This document shows, one piece after another, positions 1 through 6,298 of a stretch of 9,230 nt of DNA. How positions within the stretch are numbered: position 1 is the stretch's first letter; each line of letters opens with the position of its first letter. The translations under genes were made by a program, and so were the position numbers. The notes under the pieces are model-generated. The model made no database searches. It was not told the origin of the DNA and worked only from the letters and a program-made list of their open reading frames with translations. The stretch is from Akkermansia sp. (GTDB taxonomy: Bacteria; Verrucomicrobiota; Verrucomicrobiia; Verrucomicrobiales; Akkermansiaceae), in assembly GCA_020047775.1 (NCBI GenBank), contig JAIFNK010000047.1:1-9230 (forward strand), written 5' to 3'.

Positions 1-991
1 CGGCGCACCAGTCGCCGATGGCGGCGGTGTCGTAGCCGCGGCCGCGGAGCAGAGTGGGGAGGGTGACAATGCGCTTTTTCGCGGCCTCGACGGTTTCCTG
101 GTTGGGATACATTTGGCGGATGCCGTGGCTTTGCGGGTATTGGGAGGACATCAGCTGGACGCCGGATTCCATGGTGGAGGCGATGGCGGTGTAGCAGCGT
201 TGGAAATTCGACGAGCGGCTGGCGAGGGCGTCGATGGTGGGGGATACGCCGCCTTGGGCGAGGCCGTCGGTGCGCTGGGGGCGGTAGCCATTGGCACCGA
301 TGCTGTCGCCGCGCAGGGAATCGGAGCCGATGATGATGACATTCATCGGCCGGCCGGTCGCTGCGGTCTTGTCGGTGTGGCTTTGCGGCAAATGACTGAT
401 GCCGGCGGTGAGGCCGATGCCGCAGACGACCAGCGTCGCTGCAATCATGCCGACACGCCCACGGCGGCGGATGTGCCAGTAGCCGACATAGGCGATGACG
501 GCGAGGGGAAGCAGGGTGAAAATGAGCAGCAGGCAGGTGGGTTTCAAGCCGGCGGGGATGAGCTCCAGCGCTTTGTAATACCAGTGTCCGAACTCCGCCT
601 CGTTCAGGAAATACGGCCGCGTTTCGACCAGTCGGAGGGTGAAGAATCCATGGATGAGTGCGGTTAGTCCGAGGCTGCGCAGGACGATGGCCGGGAATTT
701 GCGGAATTTCGAAGAAGTCGTCCAGATTGCCACGAACGGCTGCGCGAGAACGGCGGCGGCGAGGGCCAGGACAAAATAGGCGATGAGCATCTGGAGGTTC
801 TCGAGAACGAGAAATCCCAAATACTTGTCGCGGGCGAGAGCGCTGAACTTGTTCGCCATTTCACCCGAGGTCTGGGTGAGTTTCAGGAGGGCGGCGATGT
901 ATTGATAGAGAAAGAAGAACGATGATCCCAACAGGACCGGGAGGAATCCAGTCGCAGGGGCCGGTGGCTGGTTTTCAGTGGAGGTGTTCAA
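1..991 (-). CDS. LtaS-like membrane phosphotransferase (sulfatase-fold), C-terminus cut by window edge
   Basis: This is a polytopic membrane enzyme of the alkaline phosphatase/sulfatase superfamily (PF00884), probably moving a phospho-alcohol group outside the cytoplasmic membrane. About five hydrophobic segments are seen at residues 16-36, 70-90, 99-119, 149-172 and 180-198, followed by the catalytic domain from about residue 216. That domain opens with NVIIIGSDSLRGDS, whose Asp224 fits the first metal ligand. SPTIDALA follows, then a block ending SQYPQSHG. Thr273 in ASTMESG sits where the nucleophile is expected; sulfatases have Cys/Ser-x-Pro-x-Arg there, so an LtaS-like or phosphoethanolamine-transferase-like role is likelier than sulfatase. 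The second half, with the remaining metal ligands, is missing. The start is uncertain. No ATG precedes the first helix, so I chose TTG at 991 (N-terminus NTSTENQ). TTG at 1027 is possible, and ATG at 859 would lose helix 1. It lies 46 bases behind the 2165-1038 gene, probably in the same operon. Donor and acceptor cannot be read. Confidence 0.8.
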   Translation of the reverse strand, partial: MNTSTENQPPAPATGFLPVLLGSSFFFLYQYIAALLKLTQTSGEMANKFSALARDKYLGFLVLENLQMLIAYFVLALAAAVLAQPFVAIWTTSSKFRKFPAIVLRSLGLTALIHGFFTLRLVETRPYFLNEAEFGHWYYKALELIPAGLKPTCLLLIFTLLPLAVIAYVGYWHIRRRGRVGMIAATLVVCGIGLTAGISHLPQSHTDKTAATGRPMNVIIIGSDSLRGDSIGANGYRPQRTDGLAQGGVSPTIDALASRSSNFQRCYTAIASTMESGVQLMSSQYPQSHGIRQMYPNQETVEAAKKRIVTLPTLLRGRGYDTAAIGDWCA

Positions 992-1037
992 TGGCGCTGA
1001 GGCTCGTCGGATGGCGGTGAATATCAAGACCTGGATT

Positions 1038-2165
1038 TCAGGTTTCCGGAGGGTCCAGATAAATCCACCTCGGACTCATCAGCTTTTCGATGACGAGTCC
1101 ATGCCGGGACTGGGAACCATGGGGGATGGTGACCCTGAGGATGACGGACGCGTAATTTTCACCGCTCTGTTTCAAAAGGTCGAGCAGTTCGGTCGAGACG
1201 GGGTCGGTCGTTTTTGCATAGCCGAAGAGGGCTTCGTCGCTGTCCAGCGCCGTGAGGCGGAAGCAGTTCCAGATCGACGAGTCCGCGAACTCGTGGCTGA
1301 AAAAATGGTCGCGTTCGAGGTAAACCCGGAAGTCGAGTGAGACTCCGGCAGGCCGCTCGCGGGCAAACGCATCCCATTTCATCGGCTGCCGGCAAACGAG
1401 GGTTTCCCAGTCGATTTTCGGTTCGCCCGAGTCGGTGATTTCGATGATGAGATTGCGCGTTTCGTGGTTTTTCAGCTCCACGGACTGCATCCAGAAGTTC
1501 GCTCGGTTGTCGAGGGTGAGCGGTTGGAGGATTTTTGTCCGGAGAACCGGGTTCACTCGAATGGCTCGTTCTTCGTGGTATTGGGAAATGAGCGGGCTGA
1601 CCCGTTCGGGGTGCCGGACGTGTTGGGCAAGCGTTTCGGTCTTCGACGCTTGGAAAAACTTCCGCGTGACGGATTCAATCCTTTCAACCAGTTGGTTGGG
1701 GCTCGGATTCTCCCTGGTTTCCTCGTCCAAGGCTGGTTCGGTGGACACGTGAATTTGGTCCTCTTGGGCGTCGGCGTCACGAATCTTGCCTACCGACCAG
1801 ACGGCGGCTCCGGTGAGCAGGATTCCTGCGAGCGTCAACCAGCCCCAGTAGATGCGCCGGCGACGGGTTTGAGCCTGGTCCCGGTGTTTCTTGGGATCGT
1901 CTGGACGTGAGGAAATCGAACCGATCAGTAAATCGATCCCCGGTTGATGGGTGCGGAGCGCGCCCGCTTCGTGTGGAGGTGAACCAGGCCGCATGCCTGC
2001 TTGGGGGATTTCCTCGGGGACTTCCTGGGGGACTTCCAGCCGCAATGGCTGCCCGGTTTCCAGGGGTTCCATCGCATTCATTCCCTGCAGGCGGAGGATC
2101 GGCTTGAGCTTCCCCTCCGTCCCATCCACTGGTATCAGCTTGAACGCCTGTTTGTTCCGTGCCAT
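1038..2165 (-). CDS. Uncharacterised single-pass membrane protein with large extracytoplasmic domain
   Basis: A 375-residue protein I cannot name. Residues 1-100 are polar and proline-rich, with a short repeat (LEVP, QEVP, EEIP) at about 43-54. A basic RRRR patch precedes one hydrophobic segment at about 106-124, ending near WSVGKIRD. By the positive-inside rule the first 100 residues should be cytoplasmic and about 250 residues extracytoplasmic. Around residues 168-197 is FFQASKTE...HVRHPERVSPLI, which resembles, from memory only, the outer part of many uncharacterised Verrucomicrobia membrane proteins; an NTF2-like fold is possible but unproven. The frame stays open upstream to 3335, but that part is antisense to the glycosyltransferase, so I start at ATG 2165 (MARNKQAF). 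No Shine-Dalgarno sequence precedes it. The gene ends 46 bases before the LtaS-like gene on the same strand, so it may be a partner or accessory subunit of that enzyme. Confidence 0.72.
   Translation of the reverse strand: MARNKQAFKLIPVDGTEGKLKPILRLQGMNAMEPLETGQPLRLEVPQEVPEEIPQAGMRPGSPPHEAGALRTHQPGIDLLIGSISSRPDDPKKHRDQAQTRRRRIYWGWLTLAGILLTGAAVWSVGKIRDADAQEDQIHVSTEPALDEETRENPSPNQLVERIESVTRKFFQASKTETLAQHVRHPERVSPLISQYHEERAIRVNPVLRTKILQPLTLDNRANFWMQSVELKNHETRNLIIEITDSGEPKIDWETLVCRQPMKWDAFARERPAGVSLDFRVYLERDHFFSHEFADSSIWNCFRLTALDSDEALFGYAKTTDPVSTELLDLLKQSGENYASVILRVTIPHGSQSRHGLVIEKLMSPRWIYLDPPET
2004..2039. repeat. Three tandem 12-base units inside a coding region
   Basis: Three adjacent 12-base units read GGGGATTTCCTC, GGGGACTTCCTG and GGGGACTTCCAG on the plus strand. 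They are in frame with the minus-strand membrane protein and encode LEVP, QEVP and EEIP in its cytoplasmic part. Unit length is a multiple of three, so copy-number change would not shift the frame. Confidence 0.85.
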
Positions 2166-2240
2166 CTGCGGGGCAAACAAAGCTGCAAAAGTCCATCGAC
2201 GCAACGCAACTCTCGCTCTAAATCTCCGGCGCAAACCACC
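2166..2240. promoter_or_regulatory. Divergent intergenic region between membrane-protein gene and glycosyltransferase
   Basis: These 75 bases separate two divergent genes, so promoters for both must lie here or inside the gene ends. I see no convincing -35/-10 pair, no operator palindrome and no Shine-Dalgarno sequence on either side. The base before ATG 2241 is preceded by GCAAACCACC. The regulatory call rests on the gene arrangement alone. Confidence 0.35.
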
Positions 2241-3380
2241 ATGCCACCCCCACCGCGCATCCTCATCGTTACCGCCGCCTTTGGTGAGGGCCACAACAGC
2301 GCCGCCCGCAACATGGCTCTCGCGCTCGATGCCGCGGGTGCCGTCACCCAGGTGAGCGACCCGTGCATGCTCGGCACTCCCCGCCTGACCGCCGTCGTCA
2401 ACAGCGCTTACCGCTACGTGACCACGAATTTCCCGAAGATCTGGGCGAAAATCTATTATTCCACCGACCGCTGTGACCTCGGTAAACAACGCTCGCGGCC
2501 GATGCGGGTGGTTGAAGCCTCGCTGGCGGATTTGATCAGGGAATTCAAACCGGACGCCGTCGTCAGCACCTATCCGCTTTATCCGTATTTCATGACGCGA
2601 ATTCTCGAGGCGTCGGGGGCGAAAATCCCGGTTTTCACGGTCGTCACCGATTCCATCGAAATCAACGCCGCCTGGCTCAGGGCCCGCTGTGAGCGCTGGC
2701 TCGTCACCGACCCGTTTACCCGTGAAGCGATGATCCGGAAAGGGCTGCCCGCCGAAAAAATCGTTGATACGGGGTTCCCCGTGAATCCGGCGTTCTCGAA
2801 ACTCGCCCCCATGGATTCGTCCGCCGGCTGCGATCCCTTCCGCATCCTCTATTTTCCTACCGCCAAGCTGCCCTTCGTCCGCCGTCACGGGCGGGCCTTG
2901 CTGGAGGCATCCCCCTCCGTCCACCTGACCATCATCCTTGGCCGGAATGTCCGCCTGCTTTACTCCCGGGCCCGGGAAATCCAGAAGGCCTACCCTGGCC
3001 GCGTCCGGCTCATCGGCTGGACCCGCCGAGTCCCCCAACTCCTCACCCGACACCACCTCGTCGTCGGCAAAGCCGGTGGCGCGACCGTGCATGAGGCCAT
3101 CGCCGCCCGTTGCCCAATGCTCATCCACCACCTCGTGCCCGGTCAGGAGGAGGGAAACCTGCGGTTGCTCGAAAGAATCGGTGGCGGCCGCCTCGCCGGG
3201 ACGCCTCAAGCGCTCACTCGCTGCGTCGCCGACCTGCTCGCCGACCACGCCGCCGGCTGGCGCATGATGAAAAACGCCCTCGCCTGCCACAACCGCAATG
3301 CCGGTGCCATCACCGCCGCCACTTTCATCCTGCAAGAAATCTCAAATCTGAACTCTCAAATCTCAAATCCCGAGTCATGA
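2241..3380 (+). CDS. MGDG-synthase/UgtP-like glycosyltransferase (GT28-type)
   Basis: A 379-residue glycosyltransferase of the monogalactosyldiacylglycerol synthase/processive diacylglycerol glucosyltransferase type, expected to transfer a sugar from a nucleotide donor to a lipid acceptor at the inner face of the membrane. The N-terminal domain begins RILIVTAAFGEGHNSAA (residues 6-22), containing the GxGH loop typical of PF06925. VVSTYPLYPYF (107-117) and VFTVVTD (131-137) are further conserved blocks. The C-terminal half holds the donor-binding signature: GKAGGATVHEA (276-286), then HHLVPGQEEGN (296-306). There is no signal peptide or membrane helix. The frame is open back to an ATG at 2001, but that extension lies in the divergent gene; ATG 2241 directly precedes the conserved start. 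The last residues ([13 protein letters not shown]) are encoded by a simple repeat and are probably not functional. It overlaps the HAD gene by 4 bases, so the two are likely translationally coupled. The sugar and acceptor are not readable. Confidence 0.85.
   Translation: MPPPPRILIVTAAFGEGHNSAARNMALALDAAGAVTQVSDPCMLGTPRLTAVVNSAYRYVTTNFPKIWAKIYYSTDRCDLGKQRSRPMRVVEASLADLIREFKPDAVVSTYPLYPYFMTRILEASGAKIPVFTVVTDSIEINAAWLRARCERWLVTDPFTREAMIRKGLPAEKIVDTGFPVNPAFSKLAPMDSSAGCDPFRILYFPTAKLPFVRRHGRALLEASPSVHLTIILGRNVRLLYSRAREIQKAYPGRVRLIGWTRRVPQLLTRHHLVVGKAGGATVHEAIAARCPMLIHHLVPGQEEGNLRLLERIGGGRLAGTPQALTRCVADLLADHAAGWRMMKNALACHNRNAGAITAATFILQEISNLNSQISNPES
3341..3370 (+). repeat. CTCAAAT-type short tandem repeat at gene end
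   Basis: CTCAAAT occurs at 3341, 3355 and 3362, with a diverged AACTCTCAA unit between. The tract forms codons 367-377 of the glycosyltransferase and ends just before its stop. A related tract lies at 3974-4010, so the two bracket the HAD gene. Confidence 0.75.
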
Positions 3381-3973
3381 CCTTTCTCTTCGACCTTGGC
3401 CGCGTCCTCCTCGACTTCAATTTCGAACCCTCACTGGCGCGTTTGTTCCCCCCAGGCACGGTGGATTCCGCAGAGCGCGTGAATCGACTGATGGAGCGCA
3501 AGGACGAATTCGAAGCGGGAAGAATCGACGAGGAAAGTTATATCACCTGGGCGCTGGAAGTGCTCGATACCGATGTCACTCCCGACGAATTCCGGGACGC
3601 CTGGCAGCAGATCTTCACGCCCCACGAGCCAATGTGGCAAACGGTGCGCAAACTCGCCGCCGACGGTCACCGGCTGATCCTTTTCTCCAACACCAACGCC
3701 ATCCACTGCCCGTGGGTCTTCGAACAATATCCGGAGTTAGCCCTGTTTTCCGAGGCCGTGCTTTCCTATCAGACCGGCTTCGTCAAACCCGATCCTGAAA
3801 TCTATCACCACGCCATCCGCGTGCACGGACTCGTCCCGGAGGAGACCCTCTACATCGACGATCTCCCGCAGAACATCGCCACCGGCCGCGACCTCGGATT
3901 CCGCACCTGGCAATACGACATGAAGGACCACGCCGCCTTCGAAACCTGGCTCGCGGAAAACCTGAAGTCTTAA
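3377..3973 (+). CDS. HAD-superfamily phosphatase, YihX-like
   Basis: A 198-residue cytoplasmic HAD hydrolase, about the usual size of the HAD-IA/YihX group, which removes phosphate from small molecules (YihX acts on alpha-glucose 1-phosphate). The four motifs are visible: FDLGRVLLD (5-13) with nucleophile Asp6; LFSNTN (102-107) with Ser104; FVKPDPEIY (135-143) with Lys137; and YIDDLPQN (159-166) with the Asp161/Asp162 metal ligands. Motif I is Asp-Leu-Gly rather than the usual Asp-x-Asp; as I recall, YihX shares this (FDLGNV), so it does not imply inactivity. Residues 14-90 form the helical cap. The ATG overlaps the upstream stop as ATGA. The glycosyltransferase upstream makes a sugar-phosphate substrate plausible, but the sequence cannot prove it. 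thiG starts 37 bases downstream. Confidence 0.85.
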   Translation: MTFLFDLGRVLLDFNFEPSLARLFPPGTVDSAERVNRLMERKDEFEAGRIDEESYITWALEVLDTDVTPDEFRDAWQQIFTPHEPMWQTVRKLAADGHRLILFSNTNAIHCPWVFEQYPELALFSEAVLSYQTGFVKPDPEIYHHAIRVHGLVPEETLYIDDLPQNIATGRDLGFRTWQYDMKDHAAFETWLAENLKS

Positions 3974-4010
3974 TCTCTCAACTATCAACTCTCCACTCTC
4001 AACTTCTTCC
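3974..4010 (+). repeat. CTCAACT-type pyrimidine-rich repeat between HAD gene and thiG
   Basis: The whole spacer is built of CTCAAC-like units: CTCAACTATCAACT, then CTCCACTCTCAACTTC. It fills the space where a ribosome binding site for thiG would be, and none is present. It is similar in composition and unit to the 3341-3370 tract, differing mainly in CTCAAC versus CTCAAA. Confidence 0.7.
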
Positions 4011-4787
4011 ATGTCCACCCTCACCATCGCCGGACGCGAATTCAGCTCCCGCCTTTTCCTCGGCACCGGCAAGTTCCCGTCGAATGAAGCCATGCGCGAC
4101 GCCCTCGCCGCCAGCGGCACACAGATCGTCACCGTCGCCCTCCGCCGCGCCGACCTCAGCGGCAAGCTCGATCCCTACGCCAACATCCTCGAATTCATCG
4201 ACCCGGGAAAATACCTGTTACTCCCTAACACCAGCGGCGCGATGAACGCCGGGGAGGCCGTGCGTCTCGCCCGCCTCGCCGCCGCCGCCGGACTGCCCAA
4301 GTGGATCAAACTCGAAATCCATCCGGATCCCACCTATCTGCTTCCGGATCCGATAGAAACCCTCAAGGCCGCGGAAATCCTCGTCAAGGAAGGCTTCACC
4401 GTCCTTCCCTACATCAACGCGGACCCCGTGCTCGCCAAGCGGCTCCAGGAAGCCGGCACCGCCACCGTCATGCCGTTAGGCGCGCCCATCGGCTCGAACC
4501 GCGGCGTCGTCACCCGCGACCAGATCCGCATCATCATCGAGCAGGCCATCGTCCCCGTCATCGTGGATGCGGGGCTCGGCGCGCCCAGCCACGCCGCCGA
4601 GGCGATGGAACTCGGCGCGGACGCCGTGCTCGTCAACACCGCCATCGCCATCGCCAGCGACCCGGCGCGTATGGCCATCGCCTTCAAACAAGCCGTGCAA
4701 GCCGGTCGCGAAGCCTATGAACTCGGCCTCCCCGAGCCCTCCGACCATGCCCACGCCACCAGCCCGCTGACCGGTTTTCTGGGGTGA
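4011..4787 (+). CDS. thiG: Thiazole synthase ThiG
   Basis: ThiG, 258 residues, the normal family length. It condenses 1-deoxy-D-xylulose 5-phosphate, dehydroglycine and sulfur from the ThiS thiocarboxylate into the thiazole phosphate moiety of thiamin, in the cytoplasm. It is a TIM barrel recognised almost end to end: [10 protein letters not shown] (13-22), [10 protein letters not shown] (71-80), [10 protein letters not shown] (98-107) with the Schiff-base Lys100, [10 protein letters not shown] (109-118), [13 protein letters not shown] (153-165), and the phosphate-binding [24 protein letters not shown] spread over 188-211. Start ATG 4011 gives the standard N-terminus. ThiS, ThiF, ThiH/ThiO and ThiE are absent from the window, so its partners must lie elsewhere. 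I see no TPP riboswitch upstream; the 37-base spacer is only simple repeat. It is the last gene of the run with the glycosyltransferase and HAD genes, and converges on the oxidoreductase at 4883. Confidence 0.96.
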   Translation: MSTLTIAGREFSSRLFLGTGKFPSNEAMRDALAASGTQIVTVALRRADLSGKLDPYANILEFIDPGKYLLLPNTSGAMNAGEAVRLARLAAAAGLPKWIKLEIHPDPTYLLPDPIETLKAAEILVKEGFTVLPYINADPVLAKRLQEAGTATVMPLGAPIGSNRGVVTRDQIRIIIEQAIVPVIVDAGLGAPSHAAEAMELGADAVLVNTAIAIASDPARMAIAFKQAVQAGREAYELGLPEPSDHAHATSPLTGFLG

Positions 4788-4801
4788 ATGCCTCTTCGTA
4801 A

Positions 4802-4860
4802 GTAGTCCCGCTTTCAAGCGGTCTTCTCTTCTGCGGAAGACCGGATGAATCCGGGACTAC
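4802..4860. repeat. Palindromic element able to fold as a three-hairpin cloverleaf
   Basis: The ends GTAGTCCCG (4802-4810) and CGGGACTAC (4852-4860) are perfect inverted repeats. Between them are three further perfect palindromes: CGCTT-TC-AAGCG (4809-4820), GGTCTTC/GAAGACC (4820-4826 and 4836-4842, nine-base loop), and CCGGAT-GA-ATCCGG (4841-4854). Neighbouring stems share one to three bases, so not every pair can form at once, but a closed outer stem with three arms is possible on either strand. The layout resembles a REP-like or MITE-like extragenic palindrome. It sits between two convergent genes and could act as a two-way terminator, although no U-run follows it. Confidence 0.8.
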
Positions 4861-4882
4861 ATGCGAAGACGAGACCCCGCCC

Positions 4883-6145
4883 TTACTTGCCAAATGGTTT
4901 TCCCGGCACCGATGGCACCTCTTCCGGGAGCTTGATCTCTCCTTTTTCAAAATCGGCTGCCGTCGGTGCGCAGGCGAAATTGTAAAGCGGCGACTGTTCG
5001 TTGCTCATCAGGTCGCCCCAGCGCACCAGCTCGCCGGTGTATGAGGACATCCGGCCCATGATCGCCACCAGGGTGGACTCGGCGATGCTCTTCGCCTCGT
5101 TGAGCGGCTTGCCGGTCAACACACTCCGGATCATGTCCACGTGCTCTTGGATCATGCCGCTGTCGGAATCCATCTTGAACTCGGGAACCTCCACCGTCTT
5201 GCCCTTCAATTTCCCACCGCCGTAGCAGACGCCTTCGGTGCCGGTGAAAAGTTCTCCCACCCGACCGTAAGTTCCGGTGATCTGGCGGCACTGGCTGTGG
5301 ATGTGCACGTCGTCACCGAAGTCGAAATCCACGCTGAAAAAGTCGAACATGTTGCCCGTTTCCCGGCGCGCCCGTCCGCCGAAGCCCACGGCGGTGATTG
5401 GCAGGCGGCCGATGAACCAGATCGCCACGTCGAGGTTGTGGACGTGTTGCTCGACGATGTGGTCGCCGGACAGCTCCGTGAAGTTCAGCCAGTTGCGGGT
5501 CATGTAGGAGCTGTCGGACTCGCCGGGATTGCGGCGTTTGATCCATGGCACGGTGCCGTTCCACTGCACCACGCCGCCTTTGATTTGTCCAATGGCCCCG
5601 GCGTCGATCATCGCCTTGTTCCGCAGGTAGTCGGCCATGTGGCGGCGCTGGGTGCCGGCCACGACCGCCAGTCCCTTCGCCTTGGCCTTTTCACCGGTGG
5701 CGATCACCGAGCGGGCTCCGACGGGATCGACGGCCACCGGTTTTTCGATGAAACAATGTTTTCCCGCTTCGACCGCAGCCGCGAAATGAACCGGGCGGAA
5801 AGCCGGCGGCGTGGCCATCAGGACGTAGTCGCAATCCGTGGCGATGACCTTTTGATAATTGTCGTAACCGCCGAAGCACTTCTCCGGGGCGAGCCCGTAT
5901 TTTGTGCCGACGCCCTCCGCCTTGTCCTTGAACGCGTCACCGGTGGCGGTCACTTCCGCCTCGATGCCGAGGATTTTGCAGGCTGCCATGAAATCCTTGA
6001 GGGCACCCGTGCCTCGCCCACCGCAGCCGATCAGGCCGACTTTGACTTTTTTCGCACCTGCGGGCAGATCGGCGGAGAATGCGGAGCTGGCGACCAGTCC
6101 GATGCCGGCGAGAGTGGAGTTTCCGAGAAATGAGCGGCGGTTCAT
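4883..6145 (-). CDS. Tat-exported Gfo/Idh/MocA family oxidoreductase
   Basis: A 420-residue NAD(P)-dependent sugar or cyclitol oxidoreductase. Residues 1-30 form a twin-arginine signal: MNRRSFLG, a hydrophobic stretch, then SSAFSADLPAGA, so the folded, cofactor-loaded protein should be exported. The Rossmann fold starts VKVGLIGCGGRGTG (34-47); the family's EKPVAVD is at 134-140. SGDHIVEQHVHNLDVAIW (226-243) corresponds to the conserved active-site region where the catalytic His is expected. The C-terminal part carries the alpha/beta domain and ends LPEEVPSVPGKPFGK. Length and layout match the many Tat-signal members in Verrucomicrobia and Planctomycetes. No Shine-Dalgarno sequence precedes ATG 6145 (CAACCTACC). 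It is divergent from the ThuA-ankyrin gene, an arrangement that recalls the ThuA/ThuB pair, in which a Gfo/Idh enzyme makes 3-keto sugars. The exact substrate cannot be read. Confidence 0.92.
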   Translation of the reverse strand: MNRRSFLGNSTLAGIGLVASSAFSADLPAGAKKVKVGLIGCGGRGTGALKDFMAACKILGIEAEVTATGDAFKDKAEGVGTKYGLAPEKCFGGYDNYQKVIATDCDYVLMATPPAFRPVHFAAAVEAGKHCFIEKPVAVDPVGARSVIATGEKAKAKGLAVVAGTQRRHMADYLRNKAMIDAGAIGQIKGGVVQWNGTVPWIKRRNPGESDSSYMTRNWLNFTELSGDHIVEQHVHNLDVAIWFIGRLPITAVGFGGRARRETGNMFDFFSVDFDFGDDVHIHSQCRQITGTYGRVGELFTGTEGVCYGGGKLKGKTVEVPEFKMDSDSGMIQEHVDMIRSVLTGKPLNEAKSIAESTLVAIMGRMSSYTGELVRWGDLMSNEQSPLYNFACAPTAADFEKGEIKLPEEVPSVPGKPFGK

Positions 6146-6298
6146 GGTAGGTTGCGTTTAGGTTGGAATGGAGTTTTGGGAACGAGCGGGTCGCTGTCCA
6201 TTACCAATTGGATTCCGCCCGCCTATCACCGCCGTGGGAGATTTTTCGTGAATCCCGCAAATTTCCGGACTACAAATAGCGATCCGAAATCCACCACC
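6146..6298. promoter_or_regulatory. Divergent intergenic region between Gfo/Idh and ThuA-ankyrin genes
   Basis: These 153 bases must hold the start signals of both divergent genes. I find no strong operator palindrome and no confident -35/-10 pair. TCCGGACTAC (6263-6272) resembles one arm of the 4802-4860 element, but there is no matching partner. The region reads through in the ThuA frame from an ATG at 6152, but its translation lacks a signal peptide and looks non-coding. Confidence 0.35.

Noticed and set aside
113..667. 184-codon plus-strand open frame rich in Gly, Ala and Asp
   Set aside because: It is antisense to the LtaS-like gene, whose frame shows membrane helices and catalytic motifs.
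2001..2240. Upstream ATG extension of the glycosyltransferase
   Set aside because: It overlaps the divergent gene including its 12-base repeat; conserved glycosyltransferase sequence starts just after ATG 2241.
2166..3335. Minus-strand open frame extending the membrane-protein gene to 765 codons
   Set aside because: The extension is antisense to the well-conserved glycosyltransferase. Its translation is Gly/Asp/Arg-rich with no domain, as expected for the reverse strand of a GC-rich gene.
3974..4010. TPP riboswitch before thiG
   Set aside because: The spacer is 37 bases of simple repeat, far too short and without the conserved THI-element helices.
5141..6133. 330-codon plus-strand open frame
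   Set aside because: It is entirely antisense to the Gfo/Idh gene, which has all its family motifs; the predicted protein has no recognisable domain.
6263..6272. TCCGGACTAC as a second copy of the 4802-4860 element
   Set aside because: Only one arm resembles it; no opposing GTAGTCC arm or inner hairpins are nearby, so chance is the simpler explanation.
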